Of a DNA stretch of 12,206 nt, positions 6,257 through 12,206 are shown one piece after another (within the stretch, counting starts at the first letter, position 1; every line of letters begins with the position of its first letter). The DNA comes from JAQGHB01 sp036384495. GTDB taxonomy: Bacteria > Patescibacteriota > Saccharimonadia > Saccharimonadales > UBA4665. Where the stretch lies: contig DASVMD010000013.1 of assembly GCA_036384495.1 (NCBI GenBank), forward strand, positions 1 through 12,206, written 5' to 3'. The notes beneath the pieces are model-generated. The model saw only the letters and a program-made list of their open reading frames with translations. It was not told the origin of the DNA and did no database searches. The position numbers and the translations under genes are program-made.

Positions 6257-7655
6257 GGCCGTAAGGCGTATCGCGAACGCCGATTCCCTGTTCTGCTAGC
6301 TGGTCGCGGAGCGTATCGGAAGCTGCCCAATCCTTGTTGTTGCGAGCAGCTTGACGGTCGGCAATCAGCTGTTTTTGAGCCGAATTTATATCCGGTACGG
6401 CTGTCAAGCCTAGGCCCAACAATGCGTCGATGTTTTCGAGCATGTCGTTGAAGTGCTTCAGCGCGTCTTTTTCTACCAAAACGACCTGTATCTGCGTCAT
6501 TACCTCGCTCAGAAATGCCAACGCTTGCGGAGTGCGGAGGTCATCGGCGAGCAGCGCAGCCAGATTGGCCGACACCTCCTGGTAGGCAAAGGTGGTGCCA
6601 TCGTGCGTGACATCGAGCGCTTGGTAGCGCAGCGCGGCGAGTGCCCGCAAATCTTGCAGACGTTTCTGAGCGGCTTCCAGGTTCTCCCAGCTAAAGTGCG
6701 CCTGGTTGCGGTAGTGCGACTGCAACACTAACAGCCGGAATGCCAGCGGGTCGTAACCTTTCTTTTTTATGTCTTCGAGCGTGTAGAAGTTGTTGAGTGA
6801 CTTGCTCATCTTTTTGCCGTCGACAAGCAGGTGCTCGTTGTGTACGAAACTTGCTGCGTATAGAGGGTTATCGTTGCCGGCAGTACTTTGGGCAATCTCG
6901 TTTTCGTGATGTGGAAAGATCAGATCAACGCCGCCGGTGTGGATGTCAAAGGGTTGTCCCAGCGTTTGACGGCTCATCACTGAGCACTCCAGGTGCCAAC
7001 CAGGGCGACCTTTGAGATCGTGGCCGTCAAGCGTGAAGTCCCAAGCCGGCTCGCCGGACTTTTGTTTCTTCCAGAGCGCGAAATCGTGCGCAGATTCTTT
7101 GTCGTATTCGTCGTTTTGAATGCGGGATTCGCTGGTGGAACTGGTGGTTACTTCGGTGAGTTGGCCGTATGTTTTGCCACTTTTTACGTAGGCATCAATA
7201 GAAAAGTACACGCCGTCATCGGCAACATAGGCGAAACCGTGCTTGAGCAGCTCGGTAACCAGCTGTTTCATACCTTCAATCACTTCGGGATCGGTGGCTT
7301 TTACAAATTGCATGCTAGCCGTATCGTTGCCAACGGCAATCATATCCTGCAAGAATAGCTCGCCGTATTCGGTGGTTAGTTTTTGCAGAGCTTCACGCGG
7401 CTCCAGGTCGCCGTATTTTTCCTGACTGCGGCGGATGGTTTTGTCGTCGACATCGGTGAAATTCATGACGTGCTGGACTTTTTTGCCATCGGCAGCCACG
7501 GCACGTCGCAGCGTGTCAGCGTAAATAAACGAGCTTAGGTTGCCAATGTGAATGTGGTCGTACACTGTCGGACCGCACGAATAGATGCGCACCGTTTCGC
7601 CGTCGAGCGGCACGATGTCGTCAGGCTTGCGGGTTAATGTGTTGTAGATTTTCAT
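6237..7655 (-). CDS. cysS: Cysteinyl-tRNA synthetase
   Basis: This class Ia enzyme charges tRNA-Cys with cysteine in the cytosol. From ATG 7655 the protein has 472 residues, close to the usual 460-470, starting MKIYNTLTRK. It has the CGPTVYDHIHIGN signature (HIGH-type motif at 36-39) and the KMSKS loop at 282-286. Zinc ligands Cys27, Cys224, His249 and Glu253 are spaced as in the E. coli enzyme. The C-terminus runs to the family-typical GIGVRDTPYGPIW ending, so it is complete. The open frame extends nine codons further upstream, but AGGA at 7664-7667 supports the internal ATG, which also matches the family start. It overlaps the upstream DHH gene by 35 bp and the convergent AI-2E gene by 20 bp. 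Confidence 0.97.
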   Translation of the reverse strand: MKIYNTLTRKPDDIVPLDGETVRIYSCGPTVYDHIHIGNLSSFIYADTLRRAVAADGKKVQHVMNFTDVDDKTIRRSQEKYGDLEPREALQKLTTEYGELFLQDMIAVGNDTASMQFVKATDPEVIEGMKQLVTELLKHGFAYVADDGVYFSIDAYVKSGKTYGQLTEVTTSSTSESRIQNDEYDKESAHDFALWKKQKSGEPAWDFTLDGHDLKGRPGWHLECSVMSRQTLGQPFDIHTGGVDLIFPHHENEIAQSTAGNDNPLYAASFVHNEHLLVDGKKMSKSLNNFYTLEDIKKKGYDPLAFRLLVLQSHYRNQAHFSWENLEAAQKRLQDLRALAALRYQALDVTHDGTTFAYQEVSANLAALLADDLRTPQALAFLSEVMTQIQVVLVEKDALKHFNDMLENIDALLGLGLTAVPDINSAQKQLIADRQAARNNKDWAASDTLRDQLAEQGIGVRDTPYGPIWFPL

Positions 7656-8673
7656 GGGATGATTCCTGTTCAAGTTTAGCAAGTAATTCGGTCGCTTTGC
7701 TCAAACATTCTGATTTAACTTCGTTAAACGGCCTCCCGTCGGTGATTTTGAAGCCGCTGGCGTTGGCATGACCGCCGCCGCCCATGTGCTCGGCTAGCTC
7801 TGCAGCAATCGGCGCGGTGTTGTTACTGCGAATGGCGGCGGTGATTTTGCCATCGGCGTATTGCTTAAAGACAATAGCCAGCCGCACGCCCAACGTTTGG
7901 AGCATGTCGTTCTGCACCAGTGGCGCCGGGTTGTACAGGGGGCTATATTCATTAATTTCGCTTTGCGGGATGGTGACAGTTGCTAGCGCGCCATCTGCGA
8001 CGAATTCGGTGCGCTTAATAAGCTCGCCCTTGTATTTGTAGATTTCGGGCTGCATTTTGCTGTATTCGCGGCGGGTATCTTCTAGGGCTGGCCGGTCCAC
8101 GCCGTTCTCGATGAATTCGGCCATAATCCGGTAGGTTTCCGACGAAGCCAGTTTGTTGGTCAGTCCTTGAGTATCGCCCAAGATGGAGGTCATCAAAAAT
8201 TCCTGGGCCTGTACGGATACTTCCCAGCCCAGTTGCTTGGCAATCATGTAGATCAGTTCGCCCGCTGATGCCCGAGTATGGTCATTGATGGTAACAGAGG
8301 CGAACGGCACCGGATTTTCGACCGTTTGGTGATGATCGAGCACCACGCAGGGCTTAGACGCCAGCCAGGTCTGATGCCCCGACGCGTACAGCTTTTCGAG
8401 AAGCGTGGTCGTAGAGGCATCTACGATGATTGAGGCGTCAAATTGCTGCGGAATGTCCCGCTGCAAGCGATCCCAGCCCGCCATGTACCGAAGGTAGGTT
8501 GGCATATCCACGCCGCAGTACAGATACGGTTCCTTGCCCATATCACCAAAAATATGCTCTAGCGCCAAGGCCGACCCCAAACTGTCGCCATCTGGGTTGT
8601 CGGCCTGAATAATCACAATTTTCTGTGCGTTTGCCACAATTTCGGCAATCTTATCGGCTTCCGGGTATGTCAT
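7621..8673 (-). CDS. DHH/DHHA1 phosphoesterase (NrnA-like)
   Basis: This is a manganese-type phosphoesterase of the family that degrades short oligoribonucleotides and cyclic-dinucleotide products, or dephosphorylates pAp. From ATG 8673 it has 350 residues. DHH motif I is DNPDGDSLGS (Asp28, Asp30), followed by VDAS (Asp85) and the name-giving DHH at 113-115. The C-terminal DHHA1 domain has GGGGHANASGF starting at 298. The usual motif I histidine (HxxPDGD) appears as Ala24. ATG 8673 is chosen over an in-frame ATG at 8721 because the protein then begins just before the first domain helix and a TATACT box lies six bases upstream. Membrane segments are absent. It overlaps cysS by 35 bp and is probably cotranscribed with it. 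Confidence 0.88.
   Translation of the reverse strand: MTYPEADKIAEIVANAQKIVIIQADNPDGDSLGSALALEHIFGDMGKEPYLYCGVDMPTYLRYMAGWDRLQRDIPQQFDASIIVDASTTTLLEKLYASGHQTWLASKPCVVLDHHQTVENPVPFASVTINDHTRASAGELIYMIAKQLGWEVSVQAQEFLMTSILGDTQGLTNKLASSETYRIMAEFIENGVDRPALEDTRREYSKMQPEIYKYKGELIKRTEFVADGALATVTIPQSEINEYSPLYNPAPLVQNDMLQTLGVRLAIVFKQYADGKITAAIRSNNTAPIAAELAEHMGGGGHANASGFKITDGRPFNEVKSECLSKATELLAKLEQESSHENLQHINPQA
7664..7667 (-). promoter_or_regulatory. Shine-Dalgarno of cysS
   Basis: AGGA on the minus strand is eight bases before the ATG at 7655. It lies inside the 3' end of the DHH gene, consistent with cotranscription. Confidence 0.55.
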
Positions 8674-8679
8674 CCTAAC

Positions 8680-8685
8680 AGTATA
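8680..8685 (-). promoter_or_regulatory. -10 box (TATACT) for leaderless DHH-cysS mRNA
   Basis: On the minus strand TATACT is followed by six bases and then the ATG at 8673, which places the likely transcript start on the A of the start codon. No -35 match is clear. A second similar box, TGGTATACA, ends directly at the in-frame ATG at 8721. Confidence 0.5.
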
Positions 8686-8750
8686 CCTTATCTGTTGGTC
8701 GATAGAGCGCATACGACACATTGTATACCAGAGGGCGGGAGGAGTTTAGG

Positions 8751-9773
8751 CTACCTTGATTGGTCGGCAACAACTCTGAGTGCTCGACGAATGTAGGAGA
8801 CGGGCATGCCATGTGCCACTTGGATTTTGCGGTCTTTCAAGTTATTAGACCCAGTAGACGAAAGGTTTGCGAGTCTTTCTACGACATTGGCGTTTACAGC
8901 ATATGGCACGGCGTGGGTGGATACACCGACTACATTGAGGTGCTCATCAATCATGGGACCGCCGCTACTGCCTGGTTTTGCGTTTGTGTGTCGAGGACTT
9001 TTAACAGGAGCAAAGACGGTGTTAAGTCCGTCCTTGGTGCGACCTCTAGAGGCCACCACTCCAGTATAGCCAGCTGGGTCGCTGAGATCTTGATTATGGC
9101 CTCGTTGATAGTTCACGTACGTAACGGCAGTGCCTCGCGGTGCTTCATGGGTGGCGAGCTTAAGGGACATTTGAGCGATTGGCTTTCGCAGCCGTAGGAT
9201 AGCAAAGTCAGTAGCGTTATTTTGGTGCTCTCGGGCTTCTGCGGGTGCAATTCGCTCACCTGCATTATCTAACTCGTAACAGCCACCAATGGGGTGAGCT
9301 GGCTCGCCGTCGTCTGCCGAAGTAAGATAGATATTGTCCATCGAGCTGGTGCCTACTACATGCCCGGCTGTCACCGCTGCATATCCTCCACCAGGCAACC
9401 GTACTTGAAACGCCGTACCCTGTTCGCTGTCTTTACCTCGCATGGCAACGATACGCAGTAGGCTGCGCTGAGCGATTTTTTTAATGCGCTCAGTCTCATG
9501 TGTATCGTGTGACTTTGCTTCGACTGCTCCAAGTGAGAGTGGATGTTGGGTGCCATCAAAGCTCGCTTTGGGCTTCGGAGGGTCAATGCCTTCAACTTGG
9601 TTGGCCGCTTGCATAAGTCTGTCCATGACGGTGTAGCTTTGGGATACCGGATTCGCAAAACATGATGGCAGTTTCGGCGTATCTTCATAGGGCGTAAGGA
9701 GGCTGCCCGCCGCTTGAAAGCCTACAAGTGCTACTCCCGCACCTAATAGTGTGTTATGTCGCAAGGTGTTCAT
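8751..9773 (-). CDS. Exported trypsin-like serine protease
   Basis: The 340-residue protein has a hydrophobic N-terminal segment (about 8-26, LLGAGVALVGFQAAGSLL), indicating an export signal or membrane anchor. Its peptidase domain runs from about 100. The triad is His138 in VTAGHVV, Asp189 in NNATDFAILRL and Ser270 in KPGSSGGPM, typical of S1/HtrA-like enzymes. No PDZ domain follows, unlike HtrA/DegP. The roughly 75-residue stretch after the signal is polar and may be a linker or propeptide. The ATG at 9773 is preferred to the in-frame TTG at 9791 because the -10 box covers the TTG region and the ATG lies six bases after it. It probably acts outside the cytoplasmic membrane. Its target is unknown. 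Confidence 0.88.
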   Translation of the reverse strand: MNTLRHNTLLGAGVALVGFQAAGSLLTPYEDTPKLPSCFANPVSQSYTVMDRLMQAANQVEGIDPPKPKASFDGTQHPLSLGAVEAKSHDTHETERIKKIAQRSLLRIVAMRGKDSEQGTAFQVRLPGGGYAAVTAGHVVGTSSMDNIYLTSADDGEPAHPIGGCYELDNAGERIAPAEAREHQNNATDFAILRLRKPIAQMSLKLATHEAPRGTAVTYVNYQRGHNQDLSDPAGYTGVVASRGRTKDGLNTVFAPVKSPRHTNAKPGSSGGPMIDEHLNVVGVSTHAVPYAVNANVVERLANLSSTGSNNLKDRKIQVAHGMPVSYIRRALRVVADQSR

Positions 9774-9779
9774 ACTTAT

Positions 9780-9809
9780 ATTATAATACAATTATAGCAT
9801 AAATGTCAA
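9780..9809 (-). promoter_or_regulatory. Strong promoter of the protease gene
   Basis: Perfect TTGACA (9804-9809) and perfect TATAAT (9780-9785) are separated by 18 bases on the minus strand. The -10 ends six bases before the ATG at 9773, so the mRNA should begin at the start codon. This is the only consensus -35/-10 pair in the window. A second TATAAT lies in its spacer at about 9791-9796. Confidence 0.85.
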
Positions 9810-9813
9810 GTTT

Positions 9814-10419
9814 CTAGAGAGCTTGGCGACCTTCGAGGGCGCGACCTAAGGTGATCTGATCGGCATATTCCAGATCAACGCCTACCGAGAGGCCCTGGGC
9901 CAAGCGGGTAATCTTAACCGGGCGGTCACCAATCTGTTGCTGGATGTATAGGGCGGTAGATTCACCTTCGACACTGGCGTTAGTGGCCAAAATAATCTCC
10001 GTAACGGAGTCATCATCGATGCGCTGCACGAGTTCCGCGATATGTAGCTGTTCTGGGCCGATACCGTCAATTGGCGATACTAGCCCGCCTAAAACATGGT
10101 AGGTGCCGTTAAATTGGCCGGTTTTTTCCAGCGCTACTAGGTCAAACGGTTCTGCTACTACGGCGACGATAGTTTTGTCGCGGCGTGGATCGGTGTACAG
10201 ATCAGATAGCTCTTGTCCGGCCGGTACGAGCGCAAAGGTCTTTTGGCAGTAGCCGATGCCGCTTTGCAGCTCCAATAAAGCCGCAGACAGCTTCTGCGGC
10301 GTATCGCTGGCGTGGCGCAGCAAATAATAGGCATAGCGCTCCGCGGTGCGCGGACCGACCCCTGGCAGTAAGCCAAAGGCATCAATAAGATTTTGTAAGG
10401 CTGGAGGCAGTATGGCCAT
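9814..10419 (-). CDS. recR: Recombination mediator protein RecR, zinc site degenerate
   Basis: RecR works with RecO and RecF to load RecA at gaps during recombinational repair. The 201 residues fit the usual length. A helix-hairpin-helix region (FGLLPGVGPRTAERYAYYLL, about 15-34) comes first. The zinc-finger region and DPRRD (77-81) follow, then a Toprim domain from about 83 with AEPFDLVALE and ILATNASVEGE. Of the four cysteines normally in the finger only Cys58 remains; by alignment with the E. coli spacing the others are Thr61, Ser72 and Tyr75. The start follows the ybaB stop by 11 bases with no good SD, so translational coupling is likely. The ybaB-recR pairing is common in bacteria and supports the call. 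Confidence 0.95.
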   Translation of the reverse strand: MAILPPALQNLIDAFGLLPGVGPRTAERYAYYLLRHASDTPQKLSAALLELQSGIGYCQKTFALVPAGQELSDLYTDPRRDKTIVAVVAEPFDLVALEKTGQFNGTYHVLGGLVSPIDGIGPEQLHIAELVQRIDDDSVTEIILATNASVEGESTALYIQQQIGDRPVKITRLAQGLSVGVDLEYADQITLGRALEGRQAL

Positions 10420-10430
10420 CGCGCAACAGG

Positions 10431-10724
10431 TTACATACCGAGGTTGCCGAGGGCGCCCATCATGGGTTGCATCTTCTCGGCAGCCACTTTTTGGCTTTCG
10501 GCAATGGCTTCTTTTACGGCGTCTTCAATCCAGCGCTCTAGCTGACCGATATCATCGAGATCGACGTAGTCCGGGTCAATCTTAATTTTCTTGATCTTCT
10601 GCTCGCCGCTGATTTCAACGGTAACGGCTCCGTCACCTTTTTCGACGGTGATAATCATCTTTTGTAGTTCGCTCTGGATTTTTTTGACACGCATTAGCAT
10701 CTTGGCTTGGTCAAATCGGCTCAT
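10431..10724 (-). CDS. ybaB: Nucleoid-associated protein, YbaB/EbfC family
   Basis: This family forms small dimeric proteins that bind DNA around the nucleoid. The 97-residue protein begins MSRFDQAKMLMRVKKIQSEL, a helix typical of the family. A beta core follows (TVEKGDGAVTVEISGEQKIK, with the IKIDP strand after it), then a long helix and a Met/Gly-rich tail ending GALGNLGM. Length is normal. It has the clearest ribosome site of the minus-strand genes and its own -10 box, and it lies directly upstream of recR, the usual partner gene. Confidence 0.93.
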   Translation of the reverse strand: MSRFDQAKMLMRVKKIQSELQKMIITVEKGDGAVTVEISGEQKIKKIKIDPDYVDLDDIGQLERWIEDAVKEAIAESQKVAAEKMQPMMGALGNLGM

Positions 10725-10730
10725 ATTCGT

Positions 10731-10737
10731 TCCTCCC
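10731..10737 (-). promoter_or_regulatory. Shine-Dalgarno of ybaB
   Basis: GGGAGGA on the minus strand is six bases before the ATG at 10724. It is a classic strong site that fixes the start. Confidence 0.75.
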
Positions 10738-10747
10738 TAATAATTCC

Positions 10748-10753
10748 AGTATA
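10748..10753 (-). promoter_or_regulatory. -10 box of the ybaB-recR unit
   Basis: TATACT on the minus strand lies 23 bases before the ybaB ATG. A start near 10741 gives a leader of about 17 bases that includes the SD. No good -35 is seen. The box sits just past the stop of the upstream membrane-protein gene. Confidence 0.5.
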
Positions 10754-10758
10754 CAGCA

Positions 10759-11949
10759 CTAGGGGTCAGCGCGAAAGGTCGCCTCTGTAACATGATTATG
10801 CGGCCAGGCCACGAAGTAAGCGCGCAGGTTGTAGATACAGCTAAAAGCAACGGCTGCGGAAATGAGCCCAATGCCTACGCCCCTGGCAATCGGGTTGACC
10901 GGGAAGGTGCGCAACCAGTTGTGTAACAGATACGCAATGCCGGTGGCCGAGATCATGTACAAGATAGGCACCAAAAAACTCAGGCTAACTGGGCCTCCAA
11001 GCCCGACCAGCACCCCACTGACAACCAAAAAACTCCCCAGTAGCCTGGTGCGTGAAGCCTGCCAGTGGCGTAGGTAAAAATAGACGCCGAGCAGGCACAC
11101 CACAAGGGTAAAAATATCGAAGAGTGGCAGCTGTCCAAGCCAGCGCTCGGCATCTTTGGGGCCACGTACAAACAGATGTACCGGCACCAGTACTAACTGC
11201 TTGAGAACGGTTGCGGGCGCAGCAAAGTGATTTGGTAGACCTGCCCAGGCTTTTAGGTGGTCGGTGTGCTTGATAATATCGTGCAGTAACAGAGGCCACC
11301 AGATTATATTGGCTAACAGGTATAGTGCACGTTGCCAGGTTTTGGCGAAGTGCCGCCAACCAGTAGCAATGGCCTTTCGTTGCCGGAAAGCGCTCAGCGC
11401 AACCAACCATACCAGCCCTGGAATGTATAAACACAACCCCCACACTAGCGCCGTACCGTACCAAACGAGCGCACTAGTTGGTCGCTTTTGCAGTTCGAGG
11501 TAGCAGAGCAATAACAGAGGTGCGGCACACAAGTACAGTACATCAAAGCTGGCCAGGCGGCTGGTGTGCAGTGTCCAGGCGCTGGTGGCAAATAGAGCTG
11601 TGGCAAAAGCGGCAGTTCGCGGGCCGTGCCAGATGTTAAGCGTGCGCCAAACGGCCCAAATGGCCGCAATACCAAACAGCGTGTTCGGCAGGCGTGTTAA
11701 AAACGCGCCGTGGTCGGGCTTGGCAAAAAACACCATAGAGCGGACCAGCTCCAGCGGCAAATATAAGGGGTGGGCGTAGATCCCGTGCAGCCCTACCGGC
11801 GTGTTGGCGGCAGTTACCTCCGTTGGGCTGAGCCCGGACACCAGCGTGCCGAGTCTCCACCACATGAGAGCCAGAAGTGCTACAGATATGGCCGCAACGG
11901 CTGTAATCTGGGGGCGATGCTTGCGGAAATACGTGAGAAGTCGTTTCAT
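10759..11949 (-). CDS. Polytopic membrane protein, GT-C glycosyltransferase-like
   Basis: The 396-residue, very hydrophobic protein has about nine or ten membrane segments (for example 15-31, 88-103, 113-127, 135-148, and several from 160 to the C-terminus). It starts with a basic tail (MKRLLTYFRKHR). The arrangement of a first membrane helix, a first loop SGLSPTEVTAA, then TRLPNTLFGIAAIWAV and ATSAWTLHTSRLASFD resembles the ArnT/PMT type of GT-C enzymes. These transfer sugars from polyprenyl-phosphate carriers on the outer membrane face. The first loop has Glu44 but not the usual Asp-Glu pair, so activity is uncertain. It lies between dnaB and ybaB. Family assignment rests on pattern only. 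Confidence 0.65.
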   Translation of the reverse strand: MKRLLTYFRKHRPQITAVAAISVALLALMWWRLGTLVSGLSPTEVTAANTPVGLHGIYAHPLYLPLELVRSMVFFAKPDHGAFLTRLPNTLFGIAAIWAVWRTLNIWHGPRTAAFATALFATSAWTLHTSRLASFDVLYLCAAPLLLLCYLELQKRPTSALVWYGTALVWGLCLYIPGLVWLVALSAFRQRKAIATGWRHFAKTWQRALYLLANIIWWPLLLHDIIKHTDHLKAWAGLPNHFAAPATVLKQLVLVPVHLFVRGPKDAERWLGQLPLFDIFTLVVCLLGVYFYLRHWQASRTRLLGSFLVVSGVLVGLGGPVSLSFLVPILYMISATGIAYLLHNWLRTFPVNPIARGVGIGLISAAVAFSCIYNLRAYFVAWPHNHVTEATFRADP

Positions 11950-11959
11950 GCTTACGGTA

Positions 11960-11965
11960 ATTATA
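11960..11965 (-). promoter_or_regulatory. -10 box (TATAAT) before the GT-C-like gene
   Basis: A perfect TATAAT on the minus strand lies ten bases before the ATG at 11949, in the 39-bp gap after dnaB. The predicted start near 11953 leaves about four leader bases. No SD precedes the ATG and no clear -35 is present. Confidence 0.5.
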
Positions 11966-11988
11966 CCTGGCCTACGGTTATTTTGGTA

Positions 11989-12206
11989 TTACTCGGTGAA
12001 CGGATCGCTTTGACGGCGCTCAATGCTGCTAATTTTTTGCTTGTCGCGGTCAAAATACAGCTCCACATTGTCAATGGGGCCGTTACGGTGTTTCTTAATC
12101 AGTACGTCCATGATGTTTTTTCGGTCCGATTCGGGGTTGTAGTACTCCTCACGATACAAAAAAGCCACCACGTCGGCGTCTTGCTCAATAGAGCCGGATT
12201 CACGAA
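11989..12206 (-). CDS. dnaB: Replicative DNA helicase DnaB, C-terminal end (partial)
   Basis: Read from the window edge, the frame gives RESGSIEQDADVVAFLYREE and continues to a TAA at 11989-11991, about 71 residues. The GSIEQDADVV segment and the later KHRNGP motif, near the region that supplies the arginine finger between hexamer subunits, are hallmarks of the RecA-like domain of DnaB. NVELYFDRDKQKI is the standard last strand region. DnaB unwinds DNA ahead of the replication fork as a hexameric ring. The rest of the gene lies beyond the right edge. One difference from many family members is Asp in place of Gly after NGPI. Confidence 0.95.
   Translation of the reverse strand, partial: RESGSIEQDADVVAFLYREEYYNPESDRKNIMDVLIKKHRNGPIDNVELYFDRDKQKISSIERRQSDPFTE

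Noticed and set aside
7656..7682. A nine-codon upstream extension of CysS
   Set aside because: The family start MKIYNT and the SD at 7664-7667 both point to the ATG at 7655.
8760..9197. A 145-codon plus-strand ORF opposite the protease gene
   Set aside because: It lies fully antisense to a protease with a complete catalytic triad, shows no recognisable family or SD, and its composition is what antisense reading produces.
10985..11464. A 159-codon minus-strand ORF inside the GT-C-like gene
   Set aside because: It is another frame of the membrane-protein gene, with no family features and no ribosome site. The long hydrophobic frame with regular membrane segments is the real one.
1..12206. CRISPR array, toxin-antitoxin pair, restriction system or phage structural genes
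   Set aside because: No spaced direct repeats of CRISPR type and no recognisable defence or virion protein were found by reading either strand. The only mobile-element gene recognised is the serine recombinase.

Overview
The window looks like the chromosome of a Patescibacteria/CPR bacterium, most likely Candidatus Saccharibacteria. This is an inference from protein style and gene content: compact genes, many short overlaps, a RecR without most of its zinc ligands, and PimA-like glycosyltransferases. No marker was searched. The standard genetic code fits every gene. At the left is what appears to be the end of an integrated mobile element.

Left region (1-1775). The 3' end of an unidentified gene is followed by a large serine recombinase, then by a short ORF overlapping the recombinase stop codon by four bases. 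That ORF runs antisense through a complete tRNA-Gln(UUG) gene with an encoded CCA end. A hairpin with a T-tract, read on the minus strand, lies in the 70 bp between recombinase and tRNA and should terminate tRNA transcription. The layout suggests an integrative element abutting the tRNA 3' end; its other end is outside the window.

Middle region, plus strand (1893-6256). Four tightly packed genes encode an alpha/beta hydrolase with a full Ser-Asp-His triad, two tandem GT-B family 4 glycosyltransferases resembling phosphatidylinositol mannosyltransferases, and an AI-2E/PerM-family membrane protein. They read as an envelope or glycolipid module, although substrates cannot be told from sequence.

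Right region, minus strand (6237-12206). In transcription order from the right edge: the C-terminus of replicative helicase DnaB, a GT-C-like polytopic membrane protein, YbaB/EbfC, RecR, an exported trypsin-like serine protease, a DHH/DHHA1 phosphoesterase and cysteinyl-tRNA synthetase (CysS). CysS converges on, and overlaps by 20 bp, the end of the AI-2E gene.

A recurring feature is a TATAAT-like -10 box ending only 6-12 bases before the start codon (hydrolase, first glycosyltransferase, AI-2E protein, DHH protein, protease, GT-C protein). This implies leaderless or nearly leaderless mRNAs. YbaB instead has a classic Shine-Dalgarno leader. No new multi-gene defence or biosynthetic system was recognised. 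The most notable items are the element/tRNA junction, the leaderless promoter pattern, the dual promoter/SD site before the first glycosyltransferase, the altered RecR zinc site and the protease with its own strong promoter.
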